The notes beneath the pieces were generated by a model that saw only the letters and a list, made by a program, of their open reading frames with translations, was not told where the DNA came from and ran no database searches. Shown here one piece after another: positions 1-8,788 of a DNA stretch of 51,114 nt. The translations under genes were made by a program, and so were the position numbers. Source of the DNA: an uncultured Hyphomicrobiales bacterium (GTDB lineage: Bacteria > Pseudomonadota > Alphaproteobacteria > Rhizobiales > Beijerinckiaceae). How positions within the stretch are numbered: position 1 is the first letter of the stretch; the number at the start of each line of letters is the position of its first letter. The DNA lies in the NCBI GenBank assembly GCA_903825465.1, contig CAIKAR010000067.1:1-51114 (forward strand). The letters are read 5' to 3'.

Positions 1-1
1 C

Positions 2-958
2 CACGGCTACGGCGTCGAAGTCTCGGCGGGCAAGGACACGCCCTCCGGCCATTGGGAAATCGCCGGCGCGCCGCTCGATTTTCCCTGGGGCTTTTTTCCC
101 GACGCGAGGCCCGCGTTCCCGCCCGAACTGACGCGCGCCATGATCGCGCGCTGCGGCTTGCCGGGCCTGCTTGGCGACCGCCGCGCCGAAGGCCTGCAAA
201 TCATCGAGGAGCTTGGCGAGGAGCATCTGCGCACAGGCGCGCCCATCGTTTACACGTCGGTCGATTCCGTGCTGCAAATCGCCGCGCACGAGGAGGCCTT
301 TGGATTGAAGCGCCTTTACCAACTGTGCGAAACGACGCGCGAGCTTGTCGATCCCCTGCGCGTCGGCCGTGTCATCGCGCGCCCGTTCGTCGGCGCGCGG
401 CGCGGGGAGTTCAAGCGCACCGGCAACCGCAGGGATTTCGCCATGCCGCCGCCGTTTGGCAACCTGCTCGACCGCGCGGCGGAAGGCGCGCGCGAGGTGG
501 TCTCCATCGGCAAGATCGGCGACATCTTCCGCCACCGAAACGCCGGCGAGGAAATCAAGGGCCACGGCCACGCGGACCTTTTCGACAAGTTTCTGCGCGC
601 GTTCTCCGGACTTCCCGACGGCGGCCTGATCTTCGCCAATTTCCTCGACCTCGACACCGAATTCGGCCACCGGCGCGATGTCGCGGGCGCGGCGGCGTGC
701 GTCGAGGATTTCGACCGCCGTCTGGCGGAATTGTCGCGGTTGTTGACGCCGGGCGACATCGCCGTCGTCACCGGCGACCACGGCAACGATCCGACGTGGC
801 GCGGGTCCGACCACACGCGGGAGCACGCGCCGATCCTCGCCTTCGGGCCCGGCGTCGCCGCGGAAAACATCGGGCGGCGCGAGACGTTCGCCGACATCGG
901 CGCGACGCTCGCGCGGCGCCTCGGCCTCGCGCCGACGTTGAAAGGGAGGCCCTGGTGA
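2..958 (+). CDS. deoB: Phosphopentomutase DeoB, 5'-truncated by window edge
   Basis: Interconverts (deoxy)ribose 1-phosphate and 5-phosphate in nucleoside salvage; a cytosolic Mn-dependent enzyme of the alkaline-phosphatase superfamily. The reading frame is open from base 2 and the first visible residues include [13 protein letters not shown], a DeoB signature. Near the C-terminus are the metal-binding stretches [10 protein letters not shown] and [11 protein letters not shown]. About 318 residues are visible, so roughly the first 70-90 residues of a usual ~400-residue protein lie outside. The stop overlaps the GTG of the next gene (GTGA at 955-958), implying coupling with the UPRTase-like gene, as expected for a salvage operon. 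Confidence 0.95.
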   Translation, partial: HGYGVEVSAGKDTPSGHWEIAGAPLDFPWGFFPDARPAFPPELTRAMIARCGLPGLLGDRRAEGLQIIEELGEEHLRTGAPIVYTSVDSVLQIAAHEEAFGLKRLYQLCETTRELVDPLRVGRVIARPFVGARRGEFKRTGNRRDFAMPPPFGNLLDRAAEGAREVVSIGKIGDIFRHRNAGEEIKGHGHADLFDKFLRAFSGLPDGGLIFANFLDLDTEFGHRRDVAGAAACVEDFDRRLAELSRLLTPGDIAVVTGDHGNDPTWRGSDHTREHAPILAFGPGVAAENIGRRETFADIGATLARRLGLAPTLKGRPW

Positions 959-1599
959 CGAGGTTCGACACGGGCTGCGCCTGCTGCCGCGACGATTTCT
1001 ACGACTACGAGGAATGGCTCACGCAGCGCGTGTCGCTCGTCGAGCATCCGCTCGCGCAACACGCGCTGACCGCGATGCGCGACAGGGCCGCCCCGGCGGC
1101 CGCGTTCCGCGATTGCCTGCGGGCGGCGGGAGCCGCGCTTGTCCACGAGGCGTTGCGCGAAGTCGAGCCCGACATCGCGGAAACGGAATCCGGTGGCGTG
1201 GGCGTGCTGGGACCGACGCTGGCGAAGAAGAACGTCGCGCTCGCGGCGCTGTCGTCCGCCGGCCGATTCGTCGTCGAAGGCGCCGCCGTGGCCGCGCCCT
1301 TCGCCAGGGTTGTCGCCGCCGACGGCTCGTCGCTCGCGGACCATCTCGTCGTCGCGCTGGACGCCGGGCTCGCGTCGGGCGACGAAGCGGTCGCGGCGAT
1401 CGCCGCCCTGAAGGAGCGCGGCGCGGTCGATATCCGCTTTGGTTGCGTCGTCGCGTCGGCGGAGGGCGTGGAAAAACTGCGCTGCGGCCATCCCGAGATC
1501 CCGTTGTGGATGGCGGCGATCGACAGCCATCTCGATGTCGCCGGCAATATCGTTCCGGGCGTCGGCGATATGGCCGCGCGCCTGGCGGAGACCGCCTGA
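955..1599 (+). CDS. Degenerate uracil phosphoribosyltransferase homologue
   Basis: The 214-residue protein matches UPRTase (Upp, ~208 residues) along its length. It has an N-terminal [10 protein letters not shown]-type segment, a central [11 protein letters not shown] block (like VAAPEGI), and a C-terminal [19 protein letters not shown] block. Key catalytic motifs are altered: the PRPP loop DPMLATGGS reads DAGLASGDE, the RAGLGM stretch is not recognisable, and the uracil-side GDAGDR reads GDMAAR. UPRTase activity is therefore doubtful; it may be a pseudoenzyme or bind another ligand. The N-terminus carries a CACC cluster (Cys8, 10, 11). GTG start at 955 overlaps the deoB stop, and its stop abuts the mutM ATG, so the three genes are tightly coupled. 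Confidence 0.75.
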   Translation: MTRFDTGCACCRDDFYDYEEWLTQRVSLVEHPLAQHALTAMRDRAAPAAAFRDCLRAAGAALVHEALREVEPDIAETESGGVGVLGPTLAKKNVALAALSSAGRFVVEGAAVAAPFARVVAADGSSLADHLVVALDAGLASGDEAVAAIAALKERGAVDIRFGCVVASAEGVEKLRCGHPEIPLWMAAIDSHLDVAGNIVPGVGDMAARLAETA

Positions 1600-2469
1600 A
1601 TGCCCGAGTTGCCGGAGGTCGAGACGGTGCGCCGCGGCCTCGCGCCGGCGATGGAGGGACATCGCTTCGACAGGGTCGAGCAGCGTCGCGGCGACTTGCG
1701 TTTCCCCTTCCCCGCCGATTTCGCCGCCCGTTTGTCGGGTCGGCGCGTCGAAGCGCTTTCGCGGCGCGCGAAATACCTGATCGCCGACCTCGACGACGCC
1801 TCCGCGCTCGTCATGCATCTCGGCATGAGCGGCTCCTTCCGCGTCGACGCGTCGACGCCGGGCCTGTTCCACATCGACCGCTCGAAGGATCCCGGGCACG
1901 ATCACGTGGTGTTCCACATGAGCGGCGGCGCGATGGTCACCTACAACGATCCCCGCCGCTTCGGCTTCATGCTGCTGGAGCCGCGCGCGACGCTCGCCGA
2001 ACACAAGCTGTTTCGCGACATGGGCGTCGAGCCGCTCGGCAACGCGCTCGACGGCGCGCTGCTGGCGCGCCTGTTCGCGGGCAAGAAGGCGCCGTTGAAG
2101 GCGGCGTTGCTGGACCAGACGCTCGTCGCCGGGCTGGGCAACATCTACGTCTGCGAATCGCTGCACCGCGCCGGGCTTTCGCCGCGCCGCGCGGCCGGCA
2201 CGCTGGCGCGAAAGAACGGCGCGCCGACCTCCGGCGCGGACCGTCTCGCCGCCGCGATCCGCGAAACCCTCGACGCCGCGCTCGCGGCCGGCGGATCGAG
2301 CCTGCGCGACCATCGACAGGCCGACGGCTCGCTCGGCTATTTCCAGCATTCGTTCCGCGTTTATGGCCGCGAGAGCGAGGCCTGCCAGACGCCGAATTGC
2401 CGGGGCGCGGTCCAACGGCTTGTCCAGTCCGGCCGCTCGACGTTTTATTGCGCGGTCTGCCAGCGTTGA
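1600..2469 (+). CDS. mutM: Formamidopyrimidine-DNA glycosylase (Fpg/MutM)
   Basis: Removes 8-oxoguanine and formamidopyrimidines and nicks the abasic site (bifunctional glycosylase/AP lyase). The protein begins [14 protein letters not shown], giving the catalytic Pro2 and Glu3; Lys58 in RRAKYL is the conserved lysine. The C-terminus has the zinc finger C-x4-C-x16-C-x2-C ending FYCAVCQR, complete and of alphaproteobacterial type. Length 289 residues is normal. The ATG directly follows the TGA of the UPRTase-like gene with no gap, so translation is probably coupled to the deoB unit. Confidence 0.97.
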   Translation: MPELPEVETVRRGLAPAMEGHRFDRVEQRRGDLRFPFPADFAARLSGRRVEALSRRAKYLIADLDDASALVMHLGMSGSFRVDASTPGLFHIDRSKDPGHDHVVFHMSGGAMVTYNDPRRFGFMLLEPRATLAEHKLFRDMGVEPLGNALDGALLARLFAGKKAPLKAALLDQTLVAGLGNIYVCESLHRAGLSPRRAAGTLARKNGAPTSGADRLAAAIRETLDAALAAGGSSLRDHRQADGSLGYFQHSFRVYGRESEACQTPNCRGAVQRLVQSGRSTFYCAVCQR

Positions 2470-2547
2470 CGAAGGCGCCATTGGCGCGGACGCCGGCAGC
2501 CCTTATGACGGGACGCGTGGCCGTTCGCCGCGCCAGGACTTCGCCCT

Positions 2548-4041
2548 TTGACCCTCCCCAGCGGCTCCTTCGATCCCGCGAAAACGACATCGCTCTTCTG
2601 GTCGGTTTATCCCTCCGTCATGCTGCCGATGTACATGGCGGTGCAGGACCAGACGATCGTCGCCAGCGCGCTGCCCGGCATCGCCGCGTCGCTTGGCGAC
2701 GTCGAGCATGTCTCGTGGGTCGTGGTCGCCTATCTCGTCGCCGCCACTGTCGCCGCGCCGGTCTATGGCTATCTGGGCGATGTTTTCGGGCGGCGAAAAC
2801 TCCTGTTCTTCGCGCTTGGCCTGTTCATGGCGTCGTCGGTGATGTGTTCGCTCGCGCCCGACATCGCCACGCTCGCCGCGGCGCGCGCGCTGCAAGGGCT
2901 TGGCGGCGGCGGCCTGATGGCGTTGTCGCAGGCGCTGATCGGCGAGATCGTGCCGCCGCGCATGCGGGGCCATTACCAGGGCTATCTCGCGACGGTGGCG
3001 ACGGTCGCCGCTGTGCTCGGCCCGGTCGTTGGCGGCCTGATGACGCAAAGCTTCGGCTGGCGTTCCATTTTCCTTTTCAACGCGCCGATGGTGGCCATCG
3101 CGGCGCTGCTCGTGTTCCGCATTCCGCAAAAGCCCGGCGCGCGGCGCGAGGGGTTTTCGTTCGACGCGCCGGGCCTCGCCTATTTCGTTTGCTTCATCGT
3201 GCCCGTGCTGATCGCGCTGGAACAGGCGCGGCGGATCGACGCGGGAACGGCGCCGTTCATCGTGGCGCTGCTCGCGCTCGGCGCCGCCGCGCTTGTCTTG
3301 CTGTTGCGGCGCGAGAAGCGCGCGGCCTCGCCGCTGCTGCCCCTCGACATGCTGCGGCAGACCGCGATCTGGAAGGCCAATTGCCTCGGCGTCTGCCACG
3401 GCGCGGCGTTGACGCCGCTGGTCGCGTTTCTGCCGATCTACTTCCGCGTCGCCCATGGCGCGAGCGCGTCGGAAACCGGGTTGCTGCTGTTGCCGATCAG
3501 CGTTTTCATCGGCCTGGGGTCGATCCTCACCGGGCGGCTGGTCACGCGGACGGGGTGGACGATGATCTGGCCCACGATCGGCCTGGCCTGCGCGGCGCCG
3601 CTGTTCGCGCTGTTCGCGTTTTCGCTGACATCGTTGTCGTTGCGGAACTTGATGATCATCGTCAGCGCCGCGTCTTTTTTCATCGGCTCGGTCATGGCCG
3701 TGGTGCAGGTGACCGTGCAAACGGAGGCGGGCCGCAAGTTCATCGGCTCCGCCGCCGGCTCGGTGCAGTTCTCGCGCACGGTCGGCGCGGCGTTCGGCAC
3801 GGCGGCGATGTCGAGCGTGTTGTTCGCCACGCTGTCGGCGAGCGATCCGGAGGCGGCGTCGCTGTTCGCGCAGGTCGTGGACTATGGGCCGCGGTCGCTT
3901 GACGGGCTCGACGCCGCGCGCCGCGCCGTGGTCGAAGGCGAAATCGCCGGCGCCTTCCGCGCCGCGTTTCTGCTGGTCGCGGGATTCGTCGCCATGGGCT
4001 TCGCGCTCGCCGCGACGAACCCTTCCCGCCGCGTGAAGTGA
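2548..4041 (+). CDS. MFS drug exporter, DHA2 (14-TM, EmrB/QacA-like)
   Basis: Predicted proton-driven multidrug efflux protein of the inner membrane, 497 residues. Motif A is seen in GYLGDVFGRRKLL after the second helix, and motif C-like AAVLGPVVGGLM around helix 5; hydrophobic segments fit about 14 helices, as in EmrB/QacA. QDQTIVASALPGIA in the first helix matches the D-x-T-I-V-x-x-A-L-P pattern of this family. The chosen start is TTG at 2548 because the frame is closed by TGA at 2506-2508 and this start keeps the whole first helix; ATG at 2620 would cut it. No EmrA-type adaptor gene is adjacent. Substrate unknown. Confidence 0.88.
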   Translation: MTLPSGSFDPAKTTSLFWSVYPSVMLPMYMAVQDQTIVASALPGIAASLGDVEHVSWVVVAYLVAATVAAPVYGYLGDVFGRRKLLFFALGLFMASSVMCSLAPDIATLAAARALQGLGGGGLMALSQALIGEIVPPRMRGHYQGYLATVATVAAVLGPVVGGLMTQSFGWRSIFLFNAPMVAIAALLVFRIPQKPGARREGFSFDAPGLAYFVCFIVPVLIALEQARRIDAGTAPFIVALLALGAAALVLLLRREKRAASPLLPLDMLRQTAIWKANCLGVCHGAALTPLVAFLPIYFRVAHGASASETGLLLLPISVFIGLGSILTGRLVTRTGWTMIWPTIGLACAAPLFALFAFSLTSLSLRNLMIIVSAASFFIGSVMAVVQVTVQTEAGRKFIGSAAGSVQFSRTVGAAFGTAAMSSVLFATLSASDPEAASLFAQVVDYGPRSLDGLDAARRAVVEGEIAGAFRAAFLLVAGFVAMGFALAATNPSRRVK

Positions 4042-4117
4042 CCGGCGCCGCGCGAAGCGGGTTTCCAGTTCCGCGCCGCGCGGCTATCATCGCGGCGGTT
4101 CGAAGGCGGGTGAATCG

Positions 4118-5143
4118 ATGTTTGTGAAAAACGCCTGGTACGTCGCGGCGTGGCCGCGCGAAGTGACGGACAAGCCGCTGGCGCGCGTGATTTGCGGCGA
4201 ACCCGTGGTGCTTTATCGCGACGGCGCCGGCGCGGCGGTGGCGCTGCGCGACATGTGCTGCCACCGCGCGCTGCCGCTTTCGCTCGGCAAGATCGTCGGC
4301 GGAAACATCCAATGCGGCTATCATGGCTACACCTACGACGGCACCGGCGCCTGCGTCGATATTCCCGGGCAATCGCATATTCCCGAGCATGCGCGGACGC
4401 GGTCGTATCCGGTCGCCGAGAAGTTCCACTGCGTGTGGATCTGGATGGGCGACGCGCCCGCCAACCCCGCCGAAATACCCGCCCTCTGGTGGCTCGACCA
4501 CGCGGAATGGAAGCCTTCGACGCCCGACATGGCGCATCTGAAATGCGACTACCGCCTGATCATGGACAACGTGCTCGACGCCACGCATCTGACTTATGTG
4601 CATCCCACGACGATCGGCGCGTCGAGCATCGTCGCGTTCGAGCCCGAGATCACGCACGACGAGCGCGTGGTTCGGATTTCGCGCTGGATGCTCGACCGGC
4701 CGCCGCCGCCGGCCTACGCGAAGGCTGGCGACTTCGACGGCAACGCCGACCGCTGGGCCGCGGTGGAATATTGGGCGCCGGCGGTGTGCGTGAATTTCGC
4801 GGGCTGCGTCGATGTCGGCCACGGGGGGCCGGGCAAGGACATCAGGCAAAGCCCGCGCCGCGTCGAACTTGTGTCGATCAACCTGCCGACGCCGGCCGAA
4901 GAGGGCGCGTGCCACTACTTTTTCGCCTTCGCCCGCGCCTTCAAGCACGACGATCCCGAGATTGACCACTTCTTCGGGCCGGGGATGGTGAAGGTGTTCG
5001 AGGAGGATTTCGGCATTCTCGAAGCTCAGCAGCGCATGCTGGAAAAATATCCAGCGGAAAAGCGGGTCAGCACCATTTACGACAGGGGTCCGGCGATGGC
5101 GCGGCGCATGCTCGAGCGCATGGTCGAGGCGGAGCGGGGGTGA
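4118..5143 (+). CDS. Rieske non-haem iron oxygenase (VanA-like)
   Basis: 341-residue oxygenase component of the ring-hydroxylating/O-demethylating type. The Rieske [2Fe-2S] motif is C47-x-H49 with C66-x2-H69; the mononuclear iron site is N150, D153, H156, H161 (NVLDATHLTYVH), a complete 2-His-1-Asp set. Size and order resemble vanillate O-demethylase VanA and related monooxygenases. No ferredoxin reductase partner (VanB-like) is present nearby, so electrons must come from elsewhere. The substrate cannot be read from the sequence. ATG at 4118 follows a 76-base gap after the MFS gene. Confidence 0.9.
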   Translation: MFVKNAWYVAAWPREVTDKPLARVICGEPVVLYRDGAGAAVALRDMCCHRALPLSLGKIVGGNIQCGYHGYTYDGTGACVDIPGQSHIPEHARTRSYPVAEKFHCVWIWMGDAPANPAEIPALWWLDHAEWKPSTPDMAHLKCDYRLIMDNVLDATHLTYVHPTTIGASSIVAFEPEITHDERVVRISRWMLDRPPPPAYAKAGDFDGNADRWAAVEYWAPAVCVNFAGCVDVGHGGPGKDIRQSPRRVELVSINLPTPAEEGACHYFFAFARAFKHDDPEIDHFFGPGMVKVFEEDFGILEAQQRMLEKYPAEKRVSTIYDRGPAMARRMLERMVEAERG

Positions 5144-5264
5144 CCGCTTCGCCACGGGAAGCCGCGCTTCGCGTTCGCGCGGCGCTTGCTTTCATGTCGG
5201 AAATGGAATTGGGTCTGGGCAAAGCGCGGCCTTGGCGGACGCGCGCGAGTTTCGGGAGGTTTCC

Positions 5265-6953
5265 ATGCGGCGCCACATGATCGCGGCTTTCGTCGGCGTT
5301 GTCGCGCTCGCGGCGTTCGCGCCGGCGCGCGGGCAAACGCTTGTGATCCAGGGCGGCACGCTGATCGACGGCACCGGGCGGGCGCCGATTTCCAATTCCG
5401 TCATCGTCATCGAGGGCAACCGTCTGAAGGCGGTCGGCGCGCGCGGCGAGGTCGCCATTCCCGCCGGCGCGCAGGTGTACGACGCGACGGGCAAGACAAT
5501 CCTGCCGGGCTTCATCGACGGCCATTGCCATTACGAGGCGTTCTGGGGCGAGCTTTACCTGCATCTCGGCGTCACCACCTGCGTCGCCATCGAGACCCAG
5601 CAGAACGGCCCCTGGGTGCTGGCGCAAAAGAAGGGCGTGGAGCTGGGCAAAATTCGCGGCCCCCGCATCTGGGCCTCGGGGCAGGCGCTGGGCGCGCGCG
5701 ATGGCGAATACGAGACCGAGGGATCGCGCGCCTGGCGCGGCTACATGAAAGTCAAAGACGAGGAAGCGGCGCGGAAAATCGTCCGCGAAAAGAAAGAGCA
5801 GGGCTACGAGGTCATCAAGGTCAGCGAATTCCTCGAACCCAAGCTGATCGCCGCCGTGACCGACGAGGCGCACAAGCTCGGCATGGGCGTGACATCGCAC
5901 AGCTGGGACACGACGGCCACCGCCAACGCCGGCGTCGACGGCGTCGAGCACATCTGGTCCATCGGCTACGCCTCGATCATGGATTTGCAAAAGCGCAACA
6001 AGCTCGCCGTCGACCGCACCGCCGGCCGCATCGACGCGGAGGAGGCGGGCGCGCAATACCAGGTCGAGAATTTCGACACCGTGATCGCCGCGCTGGTCCA
6101 CAACCACGTCGCGTGGACGCCGACGATCGCCAAATGGCTGCGGCCGCTGTCGCCGAGCGCGCCGCGGTTCTGGGCGCGCGAGCAGGAAATTCTGGGAAAT
6201 CCGAAGGCGAACTTCCCCGCCGCCGTGCGCATCGTCACCGAATACACGACGGAGAAGCTGTTCAAGCGCTACAAGCCGCAGCAGCTTGAGAACACGCGGA
6301 TCGGGCTGGCGAAGGCCAACGAATTCATCCGCCGCTTCGTTCAGGCCGGCGGCATTCTGAAGGAAGGCTCGGACTCGCCGCGCGGCATGGCGGCGCTGTT
6401 GATGCACGAGGCGCTGACGATGGACGTCGAGGCGGGCGTGCCGCCGATGGTGGCGATACAGGCAGCCACGATCAACGTCGCCAAGACCTTTCACAAGGAC
6501 AAGGACTACGGCAGCGTCGAGGTCGGCAAGGTCGCGGATCTCTCGATCATCGAGGGCGACCCGCTGCGTGACATCTGGATGACGCAGAACGTCAAGATGG
6601 TGGTGCTCGACGGAAAACTCGTCGACCCCGCCTTCACGCATTTCGAAAATCCGATCCCCGAGTTCAACTCGTGGCAGCAGTTGTCCGAACACATCGAGGC
6701 GACGCCGCTGGCGCTGACGCAGGGCGAGACGGCGACGATCCACGTCAAGGGCAAGGGCTTCTGGCCGTTCCATCAGGTGCTGGTGAACGGCAAGGAACTG
6801 GAGACGAAGTTCGTCAGCCGCACCGAGCTGGAGGCGACGCTGCCGGGCGACGTGATCGCGGCGCCGGGCATGTACCTCGTCACGGTCAAGAGCAAGGGCG
6901 AGCCGGTGGCGCAATCGGGGCCGGCGCCGCTGGTGGTGGGCTTCAAGCCGTAG
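5265..6953 (+). CDS. Secreted amidohydrolase with C-terminal Ig-like (IPT/TIG-type) domain
   Basis: 562 residues. The signal peptide (cleavage near ARG-QT, residue 24) sends it to the periplasm. The metal-dependent amidohydrolase core has H87-C-H89 in GFIDGHCHYE, a histidine in TSHSWD, VEHIW, and Asp in EGSDSPRG, as in imidazolonepropionase-like/Xaa-Pro-type members. After the core (about residue 480) comes an ~80-residue segment rich in beta-strand pattern (PLALTQGETATIHVKG onward) resembling an IPT/TIG fold, which is unusual for this family. ATG 5265 is chosen because GGGAGGT lies just upstream and the signal peptide then starts the protein. It may work with the downstream haem/propeller protein, 121 bases away. 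Confidence 0.88.
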   Translation: MRRHMIAAFVGVVALAAFAPARGQTLVIQGGTLIDGTGRAPISNSVIVIEGNRLKAVGARGEVAIPAGAQVYDATGKTILPGFIDGHCHYEAFWGELYLHLGVTTCVAIETQQNGPWVLAQKKGVELGKIRGPRIWASGQALGARDGEYETEGSRAWRGYMKVKDEEAARKIVREKKEQGYEVIKVSEFLEPKLIAAVTDEAHKLGMGVTSHSWDTTATANAGVDGVEHIWSIGYASIMDLQKRNKLAVDRTAGRIDAEEAGAQYQVENFDTVIAALVHNHVAWTPTIAKWLRPLSPSAPRFWAREQEILGNPKANFPAAVRIVTEYTTEKLFKRYKPQQLENTRIGLAKANEFIRRFVQAGGILKEGSDSPRGMAALLMHEALTMDVEAGVPPMVAIQAATINVAKTFHKDKDYGSVEVGKVADLSIIEGDPLRDIWMTQNVKMVVLDGKLVDPAFTHFENPIPEFNSWQQLSEHIEATPLALTQGETATIHVKGKGFWPFHQVLVNGKELETKFVSRTELEATLPGDVIAAPGMYLVTVKSKGEPVAQSGPAPLVVGFKP

Positions 6954-7075
6954 CCGCCGACGCGGCGCCTGGGCCGCCCGCTTGAAACAGGGCGCGCGCG
7001 AGGCTTGCGTCGCCGCGCGGCTGGGTGGATAAACCCGGCTGAAACAACACGGCGTTCGAGCCGGGGAGGAAAGCC

Positions 7076-8746
7076 ATGTCCAGGAAAATTCCAGCAATCC
7101 GGGCCTCGTTGATGCTCGGCGTCGCCGCCGCCGCCTTGTGCGCGTCGCCGACCTTCGCGCAGACGCTCGCGGGCAAGGCGACCTCGGCGGAGGAAGGCGC
7201 GATGGAAGGCGTTGTCGTCAGCGCCAAGCGCGCGGGCTCGACGATCACCGTGTCTGTCGTCACGGACGCGAAGGGCGAGTTCCATTTCCCCGCCGGCCGG
7301 CTCGATCCCGGCTCCTACGCGGTGACGATCCGCGCCATCGGCTACGATCTCAAGGCCCCCGCGAAGGTCGATGTCGCGGCGGCGGCGCCGGCGCAAATCG
7401 ATCTCGCGCTGGTGAAGACGAAACGGCTGCACGCGCAGTTGTCGAACGCCGAATGGCTGATGTCGATGCCGGGCACCGAGCAGCAGAAGTCTTCGCTGAT
7501 CGGCTGCGGCGAGTGCCACACGCTGCAGCGCCCGCTGTTCTCGTCCTACGAGGCCGACGACATGGCGAAGGTGGTGCAGCGCATGTCGACGCACACCACG
7601 AACGCCGCGCCGAGCCATCCCTTCTTCAATCAGGACGCCAACGAGCAGCAGGCCAAGCCGCCGACCAAGCAGCAGGCCGACCTCGGCGCTTATATCGCCT
7701 CCATCAACCTGTCGTCGGGCGACAAGTGGGGCTTCGATTTCAAGACGCTGCCGCGGCCGAAGGGCAAGGCGACGCAAGTCATCTTCACGAGCTACGACCT
7801 GCCGCGCGCGGACGCCGCGCCGCACGACACCGGCCGCGACAAGGAAGGCAACATTTGGTATTCGGATTTCCAGTCGCCCATCTTCGGCAAGCTCGATCCG
7901 AAGACCGGCAAGGTGACCGAATATCAGATTCCGACGCAGAAGCCCGTCGACAAGGGTTTTCCCACCGGCGCTTTGCAACTCGCCTTCGACAAGGACGACA
8001 ACGTCTACATCGGCACAATGGGCCAGGCGCAGGTCGTTCGCTTCAATCCGAAGACCGAGAAGATGGACACGTGGCCCGCGCCCGACTGGCAGACCGGCGA
8101 CGCCCGCGTCACCATGATCGATCCGCGCTTCGCCACGGACACCGGCGAAATCTGGGTCAACGAGGCGGGCCTGCCGCCGGGCAACACGGCGTTCAAGTTC
8201 AACATCAAGGCCAATGAATGGTCGCGCGTGACGGTGCCGCAGGGCGAGCCGCCGGCTTACGCCTATGGCATCGCGGCGGACGAGCGCAACAACGTCTATG
8301 GCATGGGCATGGCCAACGACAACATCTGGGAAACCGACGCGAAGACGCTCAAGACAAGCTACATCCCGCTGCCGACCAGGGGCGCGGGCGGCCGCCGCGG
8401 CCACTTCGATTCGCAAAACCGGCTGTGGTTCGCGCAGTTCTACGGCAACAGCATCGCCATGTTCGACCCCGCGACGAAAAAGGTCACGGCGTGGCAAGTC
8501 CCGACGAAATTCATGAACCCCTACGACGCGCAGTTCGACGACAAGAATTACGTGTGGTCGGGCGGCATGAGCGCCGATCTGATCGAGCGCATGAACACAA
8601 CGACGGGCGAGTTCGTCGAATATACGATGCCGCGCGAAACCAACATTCGCCACGTCGATGTGCAAAAAGACGGGACGCTGTCGAGCCTGTGGGTCGAGGA
8701 CCAGCACAACGGCAAGATCATCCACGTCGAGCCGCTGAGCGAGTAG
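7076..8746 (+). CDS. Secreted carboxypeptidase-regulatory-like / cytochrome c / Vgb-like propeller fusion
   Basis: 556 residues with a signal peptide ending at FAQ (about residue 29). Three parts follow: a carboxypeptidase-regulatory-like Ig fold (about 33-112, with GEFHFPAGRLDPGSYAVTIRA); a region with one c-type haem attachment site C144-G-E-C147-H148; and, from about 235, a six- or seven-bladed propeller of Vgb/SMP-30 type with repeated D-x-x-G-N-I-W/V-Y blades. Virginiamycin B lyase itself lacks the first two parts, so lyase activity should not be assumed. A periplasmic redox-linked hydrolase or quinoprotein-like role is possible. A GGGGAGG Shine-Dalgarno precedes ATG 7076. Confidence 0.82.
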   Translation: MSRKIPAIRASLMLGVAAAALCASPTFAQTLAGKATSAEEGAMEGVVVSAKRAGSTITVSVVTDAKGEFHFPAGRLDPGSYAVTIRAIGYDLKAPAKVDVAAAAPAQIDLALVKTKRLHAQLSNAEWLMSMPGTEQQKSSLIGCGECHTLQRPLFSSYEADDMAKVVQRMSTHTTNAAPSHPFFNQDANEQQAKPPTKQQADLGAYIASINLSSGDKWGFDFKTLPRPKGKATQVIFTSYDLPRADAAPHDTGRDKEGNIWYSDFQSPIFGKLDPKTGKVTEYQIPTQKPVDKGFPTGALQLAFDKDDNVYIGTMGQAQVVRFNPKTEKMDTWPAPDWQTGDARVTMIDPRFATDTGEIWVNEAGLPPGNTAFKFNIKANEWSRVTVPQGEPPAYAYGIAADERNNVYGMGMANDNIWETDAKTLKTSYIPLPTRGAGGRRGHFDSQNRLWFAQFYGNSIAMFDPATKKVTAWQVPTKFMNPYDAQFDDKNYVWSGGMSADLIERMNTTTGEFVEYTMPRETNIRHVDVQKDGTLSSLWVEDQHNGKIIHVEPLSE

Positions 8747-8758
8747 CAAAGCCCGCTT

Positions 8759-8782
8759 CCCCTCCCCGCGCGCGGGGAGGGG
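8759..8782. terminator. Perfect 24-bp GC palindrome between convergent genes
   Basis: CCCCTCCCC at 8759-8767 is mirrored by GGGGAGGGG at 8774-8782 around GCGCGC. It sits in the 42-base gap between the 3' ends of the Vgb-like gene and glyS, so it can act as a bidirectional terminator. There is no T-run on either side, so it is not a textbook intrinsic terminator. Confidence 0.55.
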
Positions 8783-8788
8783 CGATGG

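Noticed and set aside
316-2481. Very long open frame on the minus strand across deoB, upp-like and mutM
   Set aside because: High GC keeps antisense frames open; the translation is Arg/Ala-rich with no family pattern, while the plus strand has clear genes.
1014-3902. 962-codon plus-strand frame across three genes
   Set aside because: It is an out-of-phase shadow of upp-like, mutM and MFS genes; arginine-rich, no domain pattern.
5067-8749. Long minus-strand frames antisense to the amidohydrolase and propeller genes
   Set aside because: Low-complexity Arg/His/Val-rich translations and no ribosome sites; the plus-strand proteins are unambiguous.
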